Below are positions 36,716 through 48,835 of a DNA stretch of 64,000 bases, in pieces. Position numbers and translations under genes: made by a program. How positions within the stretch are numbered: position 1 is the first letter of the stretch; each line of letters starts with the position of its first letter. Under the pieces are notes generated by a model. That model did not search any database and was not told where the DNA came from. It was given only the letters and a program-made list of their open reading frames with translations. Source of the stretch: Petrolisthes cinctipes (taxonomy: Eukaryota > Arthropoda > Malacostraca > Decapoda > Porcellanidae). The stretch lies in assembly GCA_033782935.1 (NCBI GenBank), contig JAWQEG010000488.1, forward strand, positions 1,054,001-1,118,000, in the 5' to 3' direction.

Positions 36716-37216
36716 GTGTTAGAGTATTTTCAAAATACAGGCCAAAAACATACTGAAAATCGATCTTTTAGGTGCCAAAAAGTCGATATCTCAAATTCTG
36801 TCCCAAAACACCCGAAAATTCGATATTTAGGGGTCCCAGAAGCGATCTGTACATGCCTACTCCGTGTTAGAGTATTTTCAAAATACATGCTCAAAACATA
36901 CTGAAAATCGATCTTTTAGGTGCACAAAAGTCGATATGTGCATGCATCTTCAGTACCCGTTTATATCTCAAATTCAGGCTCAAAACACCCGAAAATTCAA
37001 TATTTTGGGGTCCCAGAAGCGATCTGAACATGCCTACTCTGTGTTAGAGTATTTTCAAAATTCAGGCCCAAAACATGCTGAAAATCGATATTTTTGGTGC
37101 CCAAAGTCAATATGTGCATGTATCTTCTGTACCCGTTTATATCTCAAATTCAGTCCCAAAACACCCGAAAATTCGATATTTAGGGGTCCCAGAAGCGATC
37201 TGTACATGCCTACTCC
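36716..37216 (+). repeat. Fused short units A/C (148 bp) and A2 plus B/C (353 bp)
   Basis: The monomer 36716-36863 begins as A1 (caggccaaaaacatactg) and switches to C (ttaggtgccaaaaagtcg, then the 29 bp deletion join). It forms a unit of only 148 bp. Next come A2 at 36864-37040 and a monomer at 37041-37216 that begins as B1 and ends as C (cagtcccaaaacacccg, gatatttagggg) but keeps the 29 bp segment. Two independent in-register fusions therefore lie side by side. Confidence 0.82.
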
Positions 37217-39212
37217 GTGTTAGAGTATTTTCAAAATACATGCTCAAAACATACTGAAAATCGATCTTTTAGGTGCACAAAAGTCGATATGTGCATGCAT
37301 CTTCAGTACCCGTTTATATCTCAAATTCAGGCTCAAAACACCCGAAAATTCAATATTTTGGGGTCCCAGAAGCAATCTGTACATGCCTACTCAGTGTTAG
37401 AGTATTTTCAACATACAGGCCCAAAACATGCTGAAAATCGATATTTTAGATGCCCAAAGTCAATATGTGCATGTATCTTCTGTACCCGTTTATATCTCAA
37501 ATTCAGGTTCAAAACACCCGAAAATTCAATATTTTGGGGTCCCAGAAGCAATCTGTACATGCCTACTCAGTGCTAGAATATTTTCAAAATATAGGCTAAA
37601 AACATGCTAAAAATCGATCTTTTAGGTGCCAAAAAGTCGATATCTCAAATTCAGTCCCAAAACACCCGAAAATTAGATATTTAGGGGTCCCAGAAGCGAT
37701 CTGTACATGCCTACTCCGTGTTAGAGTATTTTCAAAATACATGCTCAAAACATACTGAAAATCGATCTTTTAGGTGCACAAAAGTCGATATGTGCATGCA
37801 TCTTCAGTACCCGTTTTTATCTCAAATTCAGGCTCAAAACACCCGAAAATTCAATATTTTGGGGTCCCAGAAGCAATCTGTACATGCCTACTCAGTGTTA
37901 GAGTTTTTTTTAAAATACAGGCCCAAAACATGCTGAAAATCGATATTTTAGATGCCCAAAGTCAATATGTGCATGTATCTTCTGTACCCGTTTATATCTC
38001 AAATTCAGGCTCAAAACACCCGAAAATTCAATATTTTGGGGTCCCAGAAGCAATCTGTACATGCCTACTCAGTGCTAGAATATTTTCAAAATATAGGCTA
38101 AAAACATGCTAAAAATCGATCTTTTAGGTGCCAAAAAGTCGATATCTCAAATTAAGTCCCAAAACACCCGAAAATTCGATATTTAGGGGTCCCAGAAGCG
38201 ATCTGTACATGCCTACTCCGTGTTAGAGTATTTTCAAAATACATGCTCAAAACATACTGAAAATCGATCTTTTAGGTGCACAAAAGTCGATATATGCATG
38301 CATCTTCAGTACCCGTTTATATCTCAAATTCAGGCTCAAAACACCCGAAAATTCAATATTTTGGGGTCCCAGAAGCAATTTGTACATGCCTACTCAGTGT
38401 TAGAGTATTTTCAAAATACAGGCCCAAAACATTCTGAAAATCGATATTTTAGATGAACAAAGTCAATATGTGCATGTATCTTCTGTACCCGTTTATATCT
38501 CAAATTCAGGTTCAAAACACCCGAAAATTCAATATTTTGGGGTCCCAGAAGCATTCTGTACATGCCTACTCAGTGCTAGAATATTTTCAAAATATAGGCT
38601 AAAAACATGCTAAAAATCGATCTTTTAGTTGCCAAAAAGTCGATATCTCAAATTCAGTCCCAAAACACCCGAAAATTCGATATTTAGGGGTCCCAGAAGC
38701 GATCTGTACATGCCTACTCCGTGTTAGAGTATTTTCAAAATACATGCTCAAAACATACTGAAAATCGATCTTTTAGGTGCACAAAAGTCGATATGTGCAT
38801 GCATCTTCAGTACCCGTTTTTATCTCAAATTCAGGCTCAAAACACCCGAAAATTCAATATTTTGGGGTCCCAGAAGCAATCTGTACATGCCTACTCAGTG
38901 TTAGAGTTTTTTTTAAAATACAGGCCCAAAACATGCTGAAAATCGATATTTTAGATGCCCAAAGTCAATATGTGCATGTATCTTCTGTACCCGTTTATAT
39001 CTCAAATTCAGGCTCAAAACACCCGAAAATTCAATATTTTGGGGTCTCAGAAGCAATCTGTACAGTGCTAGAATATTTTCAAAATATAGGGTAAAAACAT
39101 GCTAAAAATCGATCTTTTAAGTGCCAAAAAGTCGATATCTCAAATTCAGTCCCAAAACACCCGAAAATTCGATATGTAGAGGTCCCAGAAGCGATCTGTA
39201 CATGCCTACTCC
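37217..39212 (+). repeat. HOR units 37217-39212
   Basis: Units start at 37217 (501 bp), 37718 (502), 38220 (501) and 38721 (492). Units 37718 and 38721 carry the T8 tract plus one inserted base and gtttttatctc in A2. The intervening unit does not, so two unit types alternate with a step of about 1003 bp. The 38220 unit has atgaacaaag at 38453 instead of atgcccaaag. Confidence 0.82.
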
Positions 39213-41533
39213 GTGTTAGAGTATTTTCAAAATACAGGCCAAAAACATACTGAAAATCGATCTTTTAGGTGCCCAAAAGTCGATATGTGCATGCATCTTC
39301 TGTACCCGTTTATATCTTAAATTCTGGCCCTAAACACCCGAAAATTCGATATTTTGGGGTCCCAAAAGCGATCTGTACATGCCTACTCCGTGTTAGAGTA
39401 TTTTCAAAATTCAGGCCCAAAACATGCTGAAAATCGATATTTTTGGCCCCCAAAGTCAATATGTGCATGTATCTTCTGTACCCGTTTATATCTCAAATTC
39501 AGGCTCAAAACACCCGAAAATTCAATATTTTGGGGTCCCAGAAGCAATCTGTACATGCCTACTCAGTGCTAGAATATTTTCAAAATATAGGCTAAAAACA
39601 TGCTAAAAATCGATCTTTTAGGTGCCAAAAAGTCGATATCTCAAATTCAGTCCCAAAACACCCGAAAATTCGATATTTAGGGGTCCCAGAAGCGATCTGT
39701 ACATGCCTACTCCGTGTTAGAGTATTTTCAAAATACATGCTCAAAACATACTGAAAATCGATCTTTTAGGTGCACAAAAGTCGATATGTGCATGCATCTT
39801 CAGTACCCGTTTTTATCTCAAATTCAGGCTCAAAACACCCGAAAATTCAATATTTTGGGGTCCCAGAAGCAATCTGTACATGCCTACTCAGTGTTAGAGT
39901 ATTTTCAAAATACAGGCCCAAAACATGCTGAAAATCGATATTTTAGATGCCCAAAGTCAATATGTGCATGTATCTTCTGTACCCGTTTATATCTCAAATT
40001 CAGGTTCAAAACACCCGAAAATTCAATATTTTGGGGTCCCAGAAGCAATCTGTACATGCCTACTCAGTGCTAGAATATTTTCAAAATATAGGCTAAAAAC
40101 ATGCTAAAAATCGATCTTTTATGTGCCAAAAAGTCGATATCTCAAATTCAGTCCCAAAACACCCGAAAATTCGATATTTAGGGGTCCCAGAAGCGATCTG
40201 TACATGCCTACTCCGTGTTAGAGTATTTTCAAAATACATGCTCAAAACATACTGAAAATCGATCTTTTAGGTGCACAAAAGTCGATATGTGCATGCATCT
40301 TCAGTACCCGTTTTTATCTCAAATTCAGGCTCAAAACACCCGAAAATTCAATATTTTGGGGTCCCAGAAGCAATCTGTACATGCCTACTCAGTGTTAGAA
40401 TATTTTCAAAATATAGGCTAAAAACATGCTAAAAATCGATCTTTTAGGTGCCAAAAAGTCGATATCTCAAATTCAGTCCCAAAACACCCGAAAATTCGAT
40501 ATTTAGGGGTCCCAGAAGCGATCTGTACATGCCTACTCCGTGTTAGAGTATTTTCAAAATACATGCTCAAAACATACTGAAAATCGATCTTTTAGGTGCA
40601 CAAAAGTCGATATGTGCATGCATCTTCAGTACCCGTTTTTATCTCAAATTCAGGCTCAAAACACCCGAAAATTCAATATTTTGGGGTCCCAGAAGCAATC
40701 TGTACATGCCTACTCAGTGTTAGAGTATTTTCAAAATACAGGCCCAAAACATGCTGAAAATCGATATTTTAGATGCCCAAAGTCAATATGTGCATGTATC
40801 TTCTGTACCCGTTTATATCTCAAATTCAGGTTCAAAACACCCGAAAATTCAATATTTTGGGGTCCCAGAAGCAATCTGTACATGCCTACTCAGTGCTAGA
40901 ATATTTTCAAAATATAGGCTAAAAACATGCTAAAAATCGATCTTTTATGTGCCAAAAAGTCGATATCTCAAATTCAGTCCCAAAACACCCGAAAATTCGA
41001 TATTTAGGGGTCCCAGAAGCGATCTGTACATGCCTACTCCGTGTTAGAGTATTTTCAAAATACATGCTCAAAACATACTGAAAATCGATCTTTTAGGTGC
41101 ACAAAAGTCGATATGTGCATGCATCTTCAGTACCCGTTTTTATCTCAAATTCAGGCTCAAAACACCCGAAAATTCAATATTTTGGGGTCCCAGAAGCAAT
41201 CTGTACATGCCTACTCAGTGTTAGAGTTTTTTTTAAAATACAGGCCCAAAACATGCTGAAAATCGATATTTTAGATGCCCAAAGTCAATATGTGCATGTA
41301 TCTTCTGTACCCGTTTATATCTCAAATTCAGGCTCAAAAACACCCGAAAATTCAATATTTTGGGGTCTCAGAAGCAATCTGTACAGTGCTAGAATATTTT
41401 CAAAATATAGGGTAAAAACATGCTAAAAATCGATCTTTTAAGTGCCAAAAAGTCGATATCTCAAATTCAGTCCCAAAACACCCGAAAATTCGATATTTAG
41501 AGGTCCCAGAAGCGATCTGTACATGCCTACTCC
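39213..41533 (+). repeat. HOR units 39213-41533, including an 826 bp tandem step
   Basis: Units start at 39213 (501 bp), 39714 (501), 40215 (325), 40540 (501) and 41041 (493). The region from 39714 repeats from 40540 at offset 826 (501 + 325) and shares ttttatgtgcc at 40120 and 40946. Units 38721 and 39213 match 41041 and 41534 at offset 2320-2321, including ggcccccaaag in B. Confidence 0.82.
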
Positions 41534-44030
41534 GTGTTAGAGTATTTTCAAAATACAGGCCAAAAACATACTGAAAATCGATCTTTTAGGTGCCCAAAAG
41601 TCGATATGTGCATGCATCTTCTGTACCCGTTTATATCTCAAATTCTGGCCCTAAACACCCGAAAATTCGATATTTTGGGGTCCCAAAAGCGATCTGTACA
41701 TGCCTACTCCGTGTTAGAGTATTTTCAAAATTCAGGCCCAAAACATGCTGAAAATCGATATTTTTGGCCCCCAAAGTCAATATGTGCATGTATCTTCTGT
41801 ACCCGTTTATATCTCAAATTCAGGCTCAAAACACCCGAAAATTCAATATTTTGGGGTCCCAGAAGCAATCTGTACATGCCTACTCAGTGCTAGAATATTT
41901 TCAAAATATAGGCTAAAAACATGCTAAAAATCGATCTTTTAGGTGCCAAAAAGTCGATATCTCAAATTCAGTCGCAAAACACCCGAAAATTCGATATTTA
42001 GGGGTCCCAGAAGCGATCTGTACATGCCTACTCCGTGTTAGAGTATTTTCAAAATACATGCTCAAAACATACTGAAAATCGATCTTTTAGGTGCACAAAA
42101 GTCGATATGTGCATGCATCTTCAGTACCCGTTTATATCTCAAATTCAGGCTCAAAACACCCGAAAATTCAATATTTTGGGGTCCCAGAAGCAATCTGTAC
42201 ATGCCTACTCAGTGTTAGAGTATTTTCAAAATACAGGCCCAAAACATGCTGAAAATCGATATTTTAGATGCCCAAAGTCAATATGTGCATGTATCATCTG
42301 TACCCGTTTATATCTCAAATTCAGGCTCAAAACACCCGAAAATTCAATATTTTGGGGTCCCAGAAGCAATCTGTACATGCCTACTCAGTGCTAGAATATT
42401 TTCAAAATATAGGCTAAAAACATGCTAAAAATCGATCTTTTAGGTGCCAAAAAGTCGATATCTCAAATTCAGTCCCAAAACACCCGAAAATTCGATATTT
42501 AGGGGTCCCAGAAGCGATCTGTACATGCCTACTCCGTGTTAGAGTATTTTCAAAATACATGCTCAAAACATACTGAAAATCGATCTTTTAGGTGCACAAA
42601 AGTCGATATGTGCATGCATCTTCAGTACCCGTTTTTATCTCAAATTCAGGCTCAAAACACCTGAAAATTCAATATTTTGGGGTCCCAGAAGCAATCTGTA
42701 CATGCCTACTCAGTGTTAGAGTTTTTTTTAAAATACAGGCCCAAAACATGCTGAAAATCGATATTTTAGATGCCCAAAGTCAATATGTGCATGTATCTTC
42801 TGTACCCGTTTATATCTCAAATTCAGGCTCAAAACACCCGAAAATTCAATATTTTGGGGTCCCAGAAGCAATCTGTACATGCCTACTCAGTGCTAGAATA
42901 TTTTCAAAATATAGGCTAAAAACATGCTAAAAATCGATCTTTTAGGTGCCAAAAAGTCGATATCTCAAATTCAGTCCCAAAACACCCAAAAATTCGATAT
43001 TTAGGGGTCCCAGAAGCGATCTGTACATGCCTACTCCGTGTTAGAGTATTTTCAAAATACATGCTCAAAACATACTGAAAATCGATCTTTTAGGTGCACA
43101 AAAGTCGATATGTGCATGCATCTTCAGTACCCGTTTATATCTCAAATTCAGGCTCAAAACACCCGAAAATTCAATATTTTGGGGTCCCAGAAGCAATCTG
43201 TACATGCCTACTCAGTGTTAGAGTATTTTCAAAATACAGGCCCAAAACATGCTGAAAATCGATATTTTAGATGCCCAAAGTCAATATGTGCATGTATCTT
43301 CTGTACCCGTTTATATCTCAAATTCAGGTTCAAAACACCCGAAAATTCAATATTTTGGGGTCCCAGAAGCAATCTGTACATGCCTACTCAGTGCTAGAAT
43401 ATTTTCAAAATATAGGCTAAAAACATGCTAAAAATCGATCTTTTAGGTGCCAAAAAGTCGATATCTCAAATTCAGTCCCAAAACACCCGAAAATTCGATA
43501 TTTAGGGGTCCCAGAAGCGATCTGTACATGCCTACTCCGTGTTAGAGTATTTTCAAAATACATGCTCAAAACATACTGAAAATCGATCTTTTAGGTGCAC
43601 AAAAGTCGATATGTGCATGCATCTTCAGTACCCGTTTTTATCTCAAATTCAGGCTCAAAACACCCGAAAATTCAATATTTTGGGTTCCCAGAAGCAATCT
43701 ATACATGCCTACTCAGTGTTAGAGTTTTTTTTAAAATACAGGCCCAAAACATGCTGAAAATCGATATTTTAGATGCCCAAAGTCAATATGTGCATGTATC
43801 TTCTGTACCCGTTTATATCTCAAATTCAGGCTCAAAACACCCGAAAATTCAATATTTTGGGGTCTCAGAAGCAATCTGTACAGTGCTAGAATATTTTCAA
43901 AATATAGGCTAAAAACATGCTAAAAATCGACATTTTAGGTGCCAAAAAATCAATATCTCAAATTCAGTCCCAAAACACCCGAAAATTCGATATTTAGAGG
44001 TCCCAGAAGGTATCTGTACATGCCTACTCC
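41534..44030 (+). repeat. HOR units 41534-44030
   Basis: Units start at 41534 (501 bp), 42035 (501), 42536 (502), 43038 (501) and 43539 (492). T8-bearing units (42536, 43539) alternate with ordinary units (42035, 43038), continuing the pattern from 37.7 kb. The last unit ends in a C1 with aaaaaatcaatatc at 43947, where its usual ATCGAT is lost. Confidence 0.82.
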
Positions 44031-46525
44031 GTGTTAGAGTATTTTCAAAATACAGGCCAAAAACATACTGAAAATCGATCTTTTAGGTGCACAAAAGTCG
44101 ATATGTGCATGCATCTTCTGTACACGTATATATCTCAAATTCTGGCCCTAAACACCCGAAAATTCGATATTTTGGGGTCCCAGAAGCGATCTGTACATGC
44201 CTACTCCGTGTTAGAGTATTTTCAAAATTCAGGCCCAAAACATGCTGAAAATCGATATTTTTGGTGCCCAAAGTCAATATGTGCATGTATCTTATGTACC
44301 CGTTTATATCTCAAATTCAGGCTCAAAACACCCGAAAATTCAATATTTTGGGGTCCCAGAAGCAATCTGTACAGTGCTAGAATATTTTCAAAATATAGGC
44401 TAAAAACATGCTAAAAATCGATCTTTTAGGTGCCAAAAAGTCGATATCTCAAATTCTGTCCCAAAACACCCGAAAATTCGATATTTAGGGGTCCCAGAAG
44501 CGATCTGTACATGCCTACTCCGTGTTAGAGTATTTTCAAAATACAGGCCAAAAACATACTAAAAATCGATCTTTTAGGTGCCCAAAAGTCGATATGTGCA
44601 TGCATCTTCTGTACCCGTTTATATCTCAAATTCAGGCTCAAAACACCCGAAAATTCGATATTTTGGGGTTCCAGAAGTGATCTGTACATGCCTACTCCGT
44701 GTTAGAGTATTTTCAAAATTCAGGCCCAAAACATGCTGAAAATCGATATTTTTGGCGCCCAAAGTCAATATGTGCATGTATCTTCTGTACCCGTTTATAT
44801 CTCAAATTCAGGCTCAAAACACCCGAAAATTCAATATTTTGGGGTCCCAGAAGCAATCTGTACATGCCTACTCAGTGCTAGAATATTTTCAAAATATAGG
44901 CTAAAAACATGCTGAAAATCGATCTTTTAGTGCCAAAAAGTCGATATCTCAAATTCAGTCCCAAAACACCCGAAAATTCGATATTTAGGGGTCCCAGAAG
45001 CGATCTGTACATGCCTACTCCGTGTTAGAGTATTTTCAAAATACATGCTCAAAACATACTGAAAATCGATCTTTTAGGTGCACAAAAGTCGATATTGTGC
45101 ATGCATCTTCAGTACCCGTTTATATCTCAAATTCAGGCTCAAAACACCCGAAAATTCAATATTTTGGGGTCCCAGAAGCAATCTGTACATGCCTACTCAG
45201 TGTTAGAGTATTTTCAAAATACAGGCCCAAAACATGCTGAAAATCGATATTTTAGATACCCAAAGTCAATATGTGCATGTATCTTCTGTACCCGTTTATA
45301 TCTCAAATTCAGGCTCAAAACACCCGAAAATTCAATATTTTGGGGTCCCAGAAGCAATCTGTACATGCCTACATAGTGCTAGAATATTTTCAAAATATAG
45401 GCTAAAAACATGCTAAAAATCGACATTTTAGGTGCCAAAAAATCGATATCTCAAATTCAGTCCCAAAACACCCGAAAATTCGATATTTAGAGGTCCCAGA
45501 AGGCATCTGTACATGCCTACTCCGTGTTAGAGTATTTTCAAAATACAGGCCAAAAACATACTGAAAATCGATCTTTTAGGTGCCCAAAAGTCGATATGTG
45601 CATGCATCTTCTGTAACCGTTTATATCTCAAATTCTGGACCTAAACACCCGAAAATTCGATATTTTGGGGTCCCAGAAGCGATCTGAACATGCCTACTCT
45701 GTGTTAGAGTATTTTCAAAATTCAGGCCCAAAACATGCTGAAAATCGATATTTTTGGTGCCCAAAGTCAATATGTGCATGTATCTTCTGTACCCGTTTAT
45801 ATCTCAAATTCAGGCTCAAAACACCCGAAAATTCAATATTTTGGGGTCCCAGAAGCAATCTGTACATGCCTACTCAGTGCTAGAATATTTTTAAAATATA
45901 GGCTAAAAACATGCTAAAAATCGATCTTTTAGGTGCCAAAAAGTCGATATCTCAAATTCAGTCCCAAAACACCCGAAAATTCGATATTTAGGGGTCCCAG
46001 AAGCGATCTGTACATGCCTACTCCGTGTTAGAGTATTTTCAAAATACATGCTCAAAACATACTGAAAATCGATCTTTTAGGTGCCCAAAAGTCGATATGT
46101 GCATGCATCTTCCGTACCCGTTTATATCTCAAATTCTGGACCTAAACACCCGAAAATTCGATATTTTGGGGTCCCAGAAGCGATCTGAACATGCCTACTC
46201 TGTGTTAGAGTATTTTCAAAATTCAGGCCCAAAACATGCTGAAAATCGATATTTTTGGTGCCCAAAGTCAATATGTGCATGTATCTTCTGTACCCGTTTA
46301 TATCTCAAATTCAGGCTCAAAACACCCGAAAATTCAATATTTTGGGGTCCCAGAAGCAATCTGTACATGCCTACTCAGTGCTAGAATATTTTCAAAATAT
46401 AGGCTAAAAACATGCTAAAAATCGATCTTTTAAGTGCCAAAAAGTCGATATCTCAAATTCAGTCCCAAAACACCCGAAAATTCGATATTTAGGTGTCCCA
46501 GAAGCGATCTGTACATGCCTACTCC
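44031..46525 (+). repeat. HOR units 44031-46525
   Basis: Units start at 44031 (491 bp), 44522 (500), 45022 (502), 45524 (501) and 46025 (501). The first two resemble the second and third units of the four-HOR block at 21-27 kb, with gtacacg and agaagtgatctg markers. The 45022 unit carries an extra T in gatattgtgcatgc at 45091. The units at 45524 and 46025 share gatctgaacatgcc with 5153 and 27408. Confidence 0.8.
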
Positions 46526-48835
46526 GTGTTAGAGTATTTTCAAAATACATGCTCAAAACATACTGAAAATCGATCTTTTAGGTGCACAAAAGTCGATATG
46601 TGCATGCATCTTCAGTACCCGTTTATATCTCAAATTCAGGCTCAAAACACCCGAAAATTCAATATTTTGGGGTCCCAGAAGCAATCTGTACATGCCTACT
46701 TAGTGTTAGAGTTTTTTTTAAATACAGGCCCAAAACATGCTGAAAATCGATATTTTAGATGCCCAAAGTCAATATTGTGCATGTATCTTCTGTACCCGTT
46801 TATATCTCAAATTCAGGCTCAAAACACCCGAAAATTTAATATTTTGGGGTCTCAGAAGCAATCTGTACAGTGCTAGAATTTTTTCAAAATATAGGCTAAA
46901 AACATGCTAAAAATCGATCTTTTAAGTGCGAAAAAGTCGATATCTCAATTTCAGTCCCAAAACACCCGAAAATTCGATATTTAGGGGTCCCAGAAGCGAT
47001 CTGTATATGCCTACTCCGTGTTAGAGTATTTTCAAAATACAGGCCAAAAACATACTGAAAATCGATCTTTTAGGTGCCCAAAAGTCGATATGTGCATGCA
47101 TCTTCTGTACCCGTTTATATCTCAAATTCTGGCCCTAAACACCCGAAAATTCGATATTTTGGGGTCCCAGAAGCGATCTGTACATGCCTACTCCGTGTTA
47201 GAGTATTTTCAAAATTCAGGCCCAAAACATGCTGAAAATCGATATTTTTGGCGCCCAAAGTCAATATGTGCATGTATCTTCTGTACCCGTTTATATCTCA
47301 AATTCAGGCTCAAAACACCCGAAAATTCAATATTTTGGGGTCCCAGAAGCAATCTGTACATGCCTACTCAGTGCTAGAATATTTTCAAAATATAGGCTAA
47401 AAACATGCTAAAAATCGACATTTTAGGTGCCAAAAAATCGATATCTCAAATTCAGTCCCAAAACACCCGAAAATTCGATATTTAGAGGTCCCAGAAGGTA
47501 TCTGTACATGCTTACTCCGTGTTAGAGTATTTTCAAAATACAGGCCAAAAACATACTGAAAATCGATCTTTTAGGTGCCCAAAAGTCGATATGTGCATGC
47601 ATCTTCTGTACCCGTTTATATCTCAAATTCAGGCTCAAAACACCCGAAAATTCAATATTTTGGGGTCCCAGAAGCAATCTGTACATGCCTACTCAGTGTT
47701 AGAGTATTTTCAAAATACAGGCCCAAAACATGCTGAAAATCGATATTTTAGATGCCCAAAGTCAATATGTGCATGTATCTTCTGTACCCGTTTATATCTC
47801 AAATTCAGGCTCAAAACACCCGAAAATTCAATATTTTGGGGTCCCAGAAGCAATCTGTACATGCCTACACAGTGCTAGAATATTTTCAAAATATAGGCTA
47901 AAAACATGCTAAAAATCGACATTTTAGGTGCCAAAAAATCGATATCTCAAATTCAGTCCCAAAACACCCGAAAATTCGATATTTAGAGGTCCCAGAAGGT
48001 ATCTGTACATGCCTACTCCGTGTTAGAGTATTTTCAAAATACAGGCTAAAAACATACTGAAAATCGATCTTTTAGGTGCACAAAAGTCGATATGTGCATG
48101 CATCTTCTGTACATGTTTATATCTCAAATTCTGGCCCTAAACACCCGAAAATTCGATATTTTGGGGTCCCAGAAGCGATCTGTACATGCCTACTCCGTGT
48201 TAGAGTATTTTCAAAATTCAGGCCCAAAACATGCTGAAAATCGATATTTTTGGTGCCCAAAGTCAATATGTGCATGTATCTTCTGTACCCGTTTATATCT
48301 CAAATTCAGGCTCAAAACTCCCGAAAATTCAATATTTTGGGGTCCCAGAAGCAATCTGTACAGTGCTAGAATATTTTCAAAATATAGGCTAAAAACATGC
48401 TAAAAATCGATCTTTTAGGTGCCAAAAAGTCGATATCTCAAATTCTGTCCCAAAACACCCGAAAATTCGATATTTTGGGGTCCCAGAAGCGATCTGTACA
48501 TGCCTACTCCGTGTTAGAGTATTTTCAAAATACAGGCCAAAAACATACTGAAAATCGATCTTTTAGGTGCCCAAAAGTCGATATGTGCATGCATCTTCTG
48601 TACCCGTTTATATCTCAAATTCAGGCTCAAAACACCCGAAAATTCAATATTTTGGGGTCCCAGAAGCAATCTGTACATACCTACACAGTGCTAGAATATT
48701 TTCAAAATATAGGCTAAAAACATGCTAAAAATCGACATTTTAGGTGCCAACAAATCGATATCTCAAATTCAGTCCCAAAACACCCGAAAATTCGATATTT
48801 ATAGATCCCAGAAGGTATCTGTACATGCTTACTCC
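46526..48835 (+). repeat. HOR units, second copy of the 11.3 kb step
   Basis: Units start at 46526 (492 bp), 47018 (501), 47519 (501), 48020 (491) and 48511 (325). The first three repeat the markers of 35223-36715. The first has one extra T in caatattgtgcatg at 46770. From 48020 the sequence departs and resembles the 21312 type. The C at 48363 has a second half ending in gatattttggggtcc instead of gatatttagggg, which is an A-like end. Confidence 0.82.
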
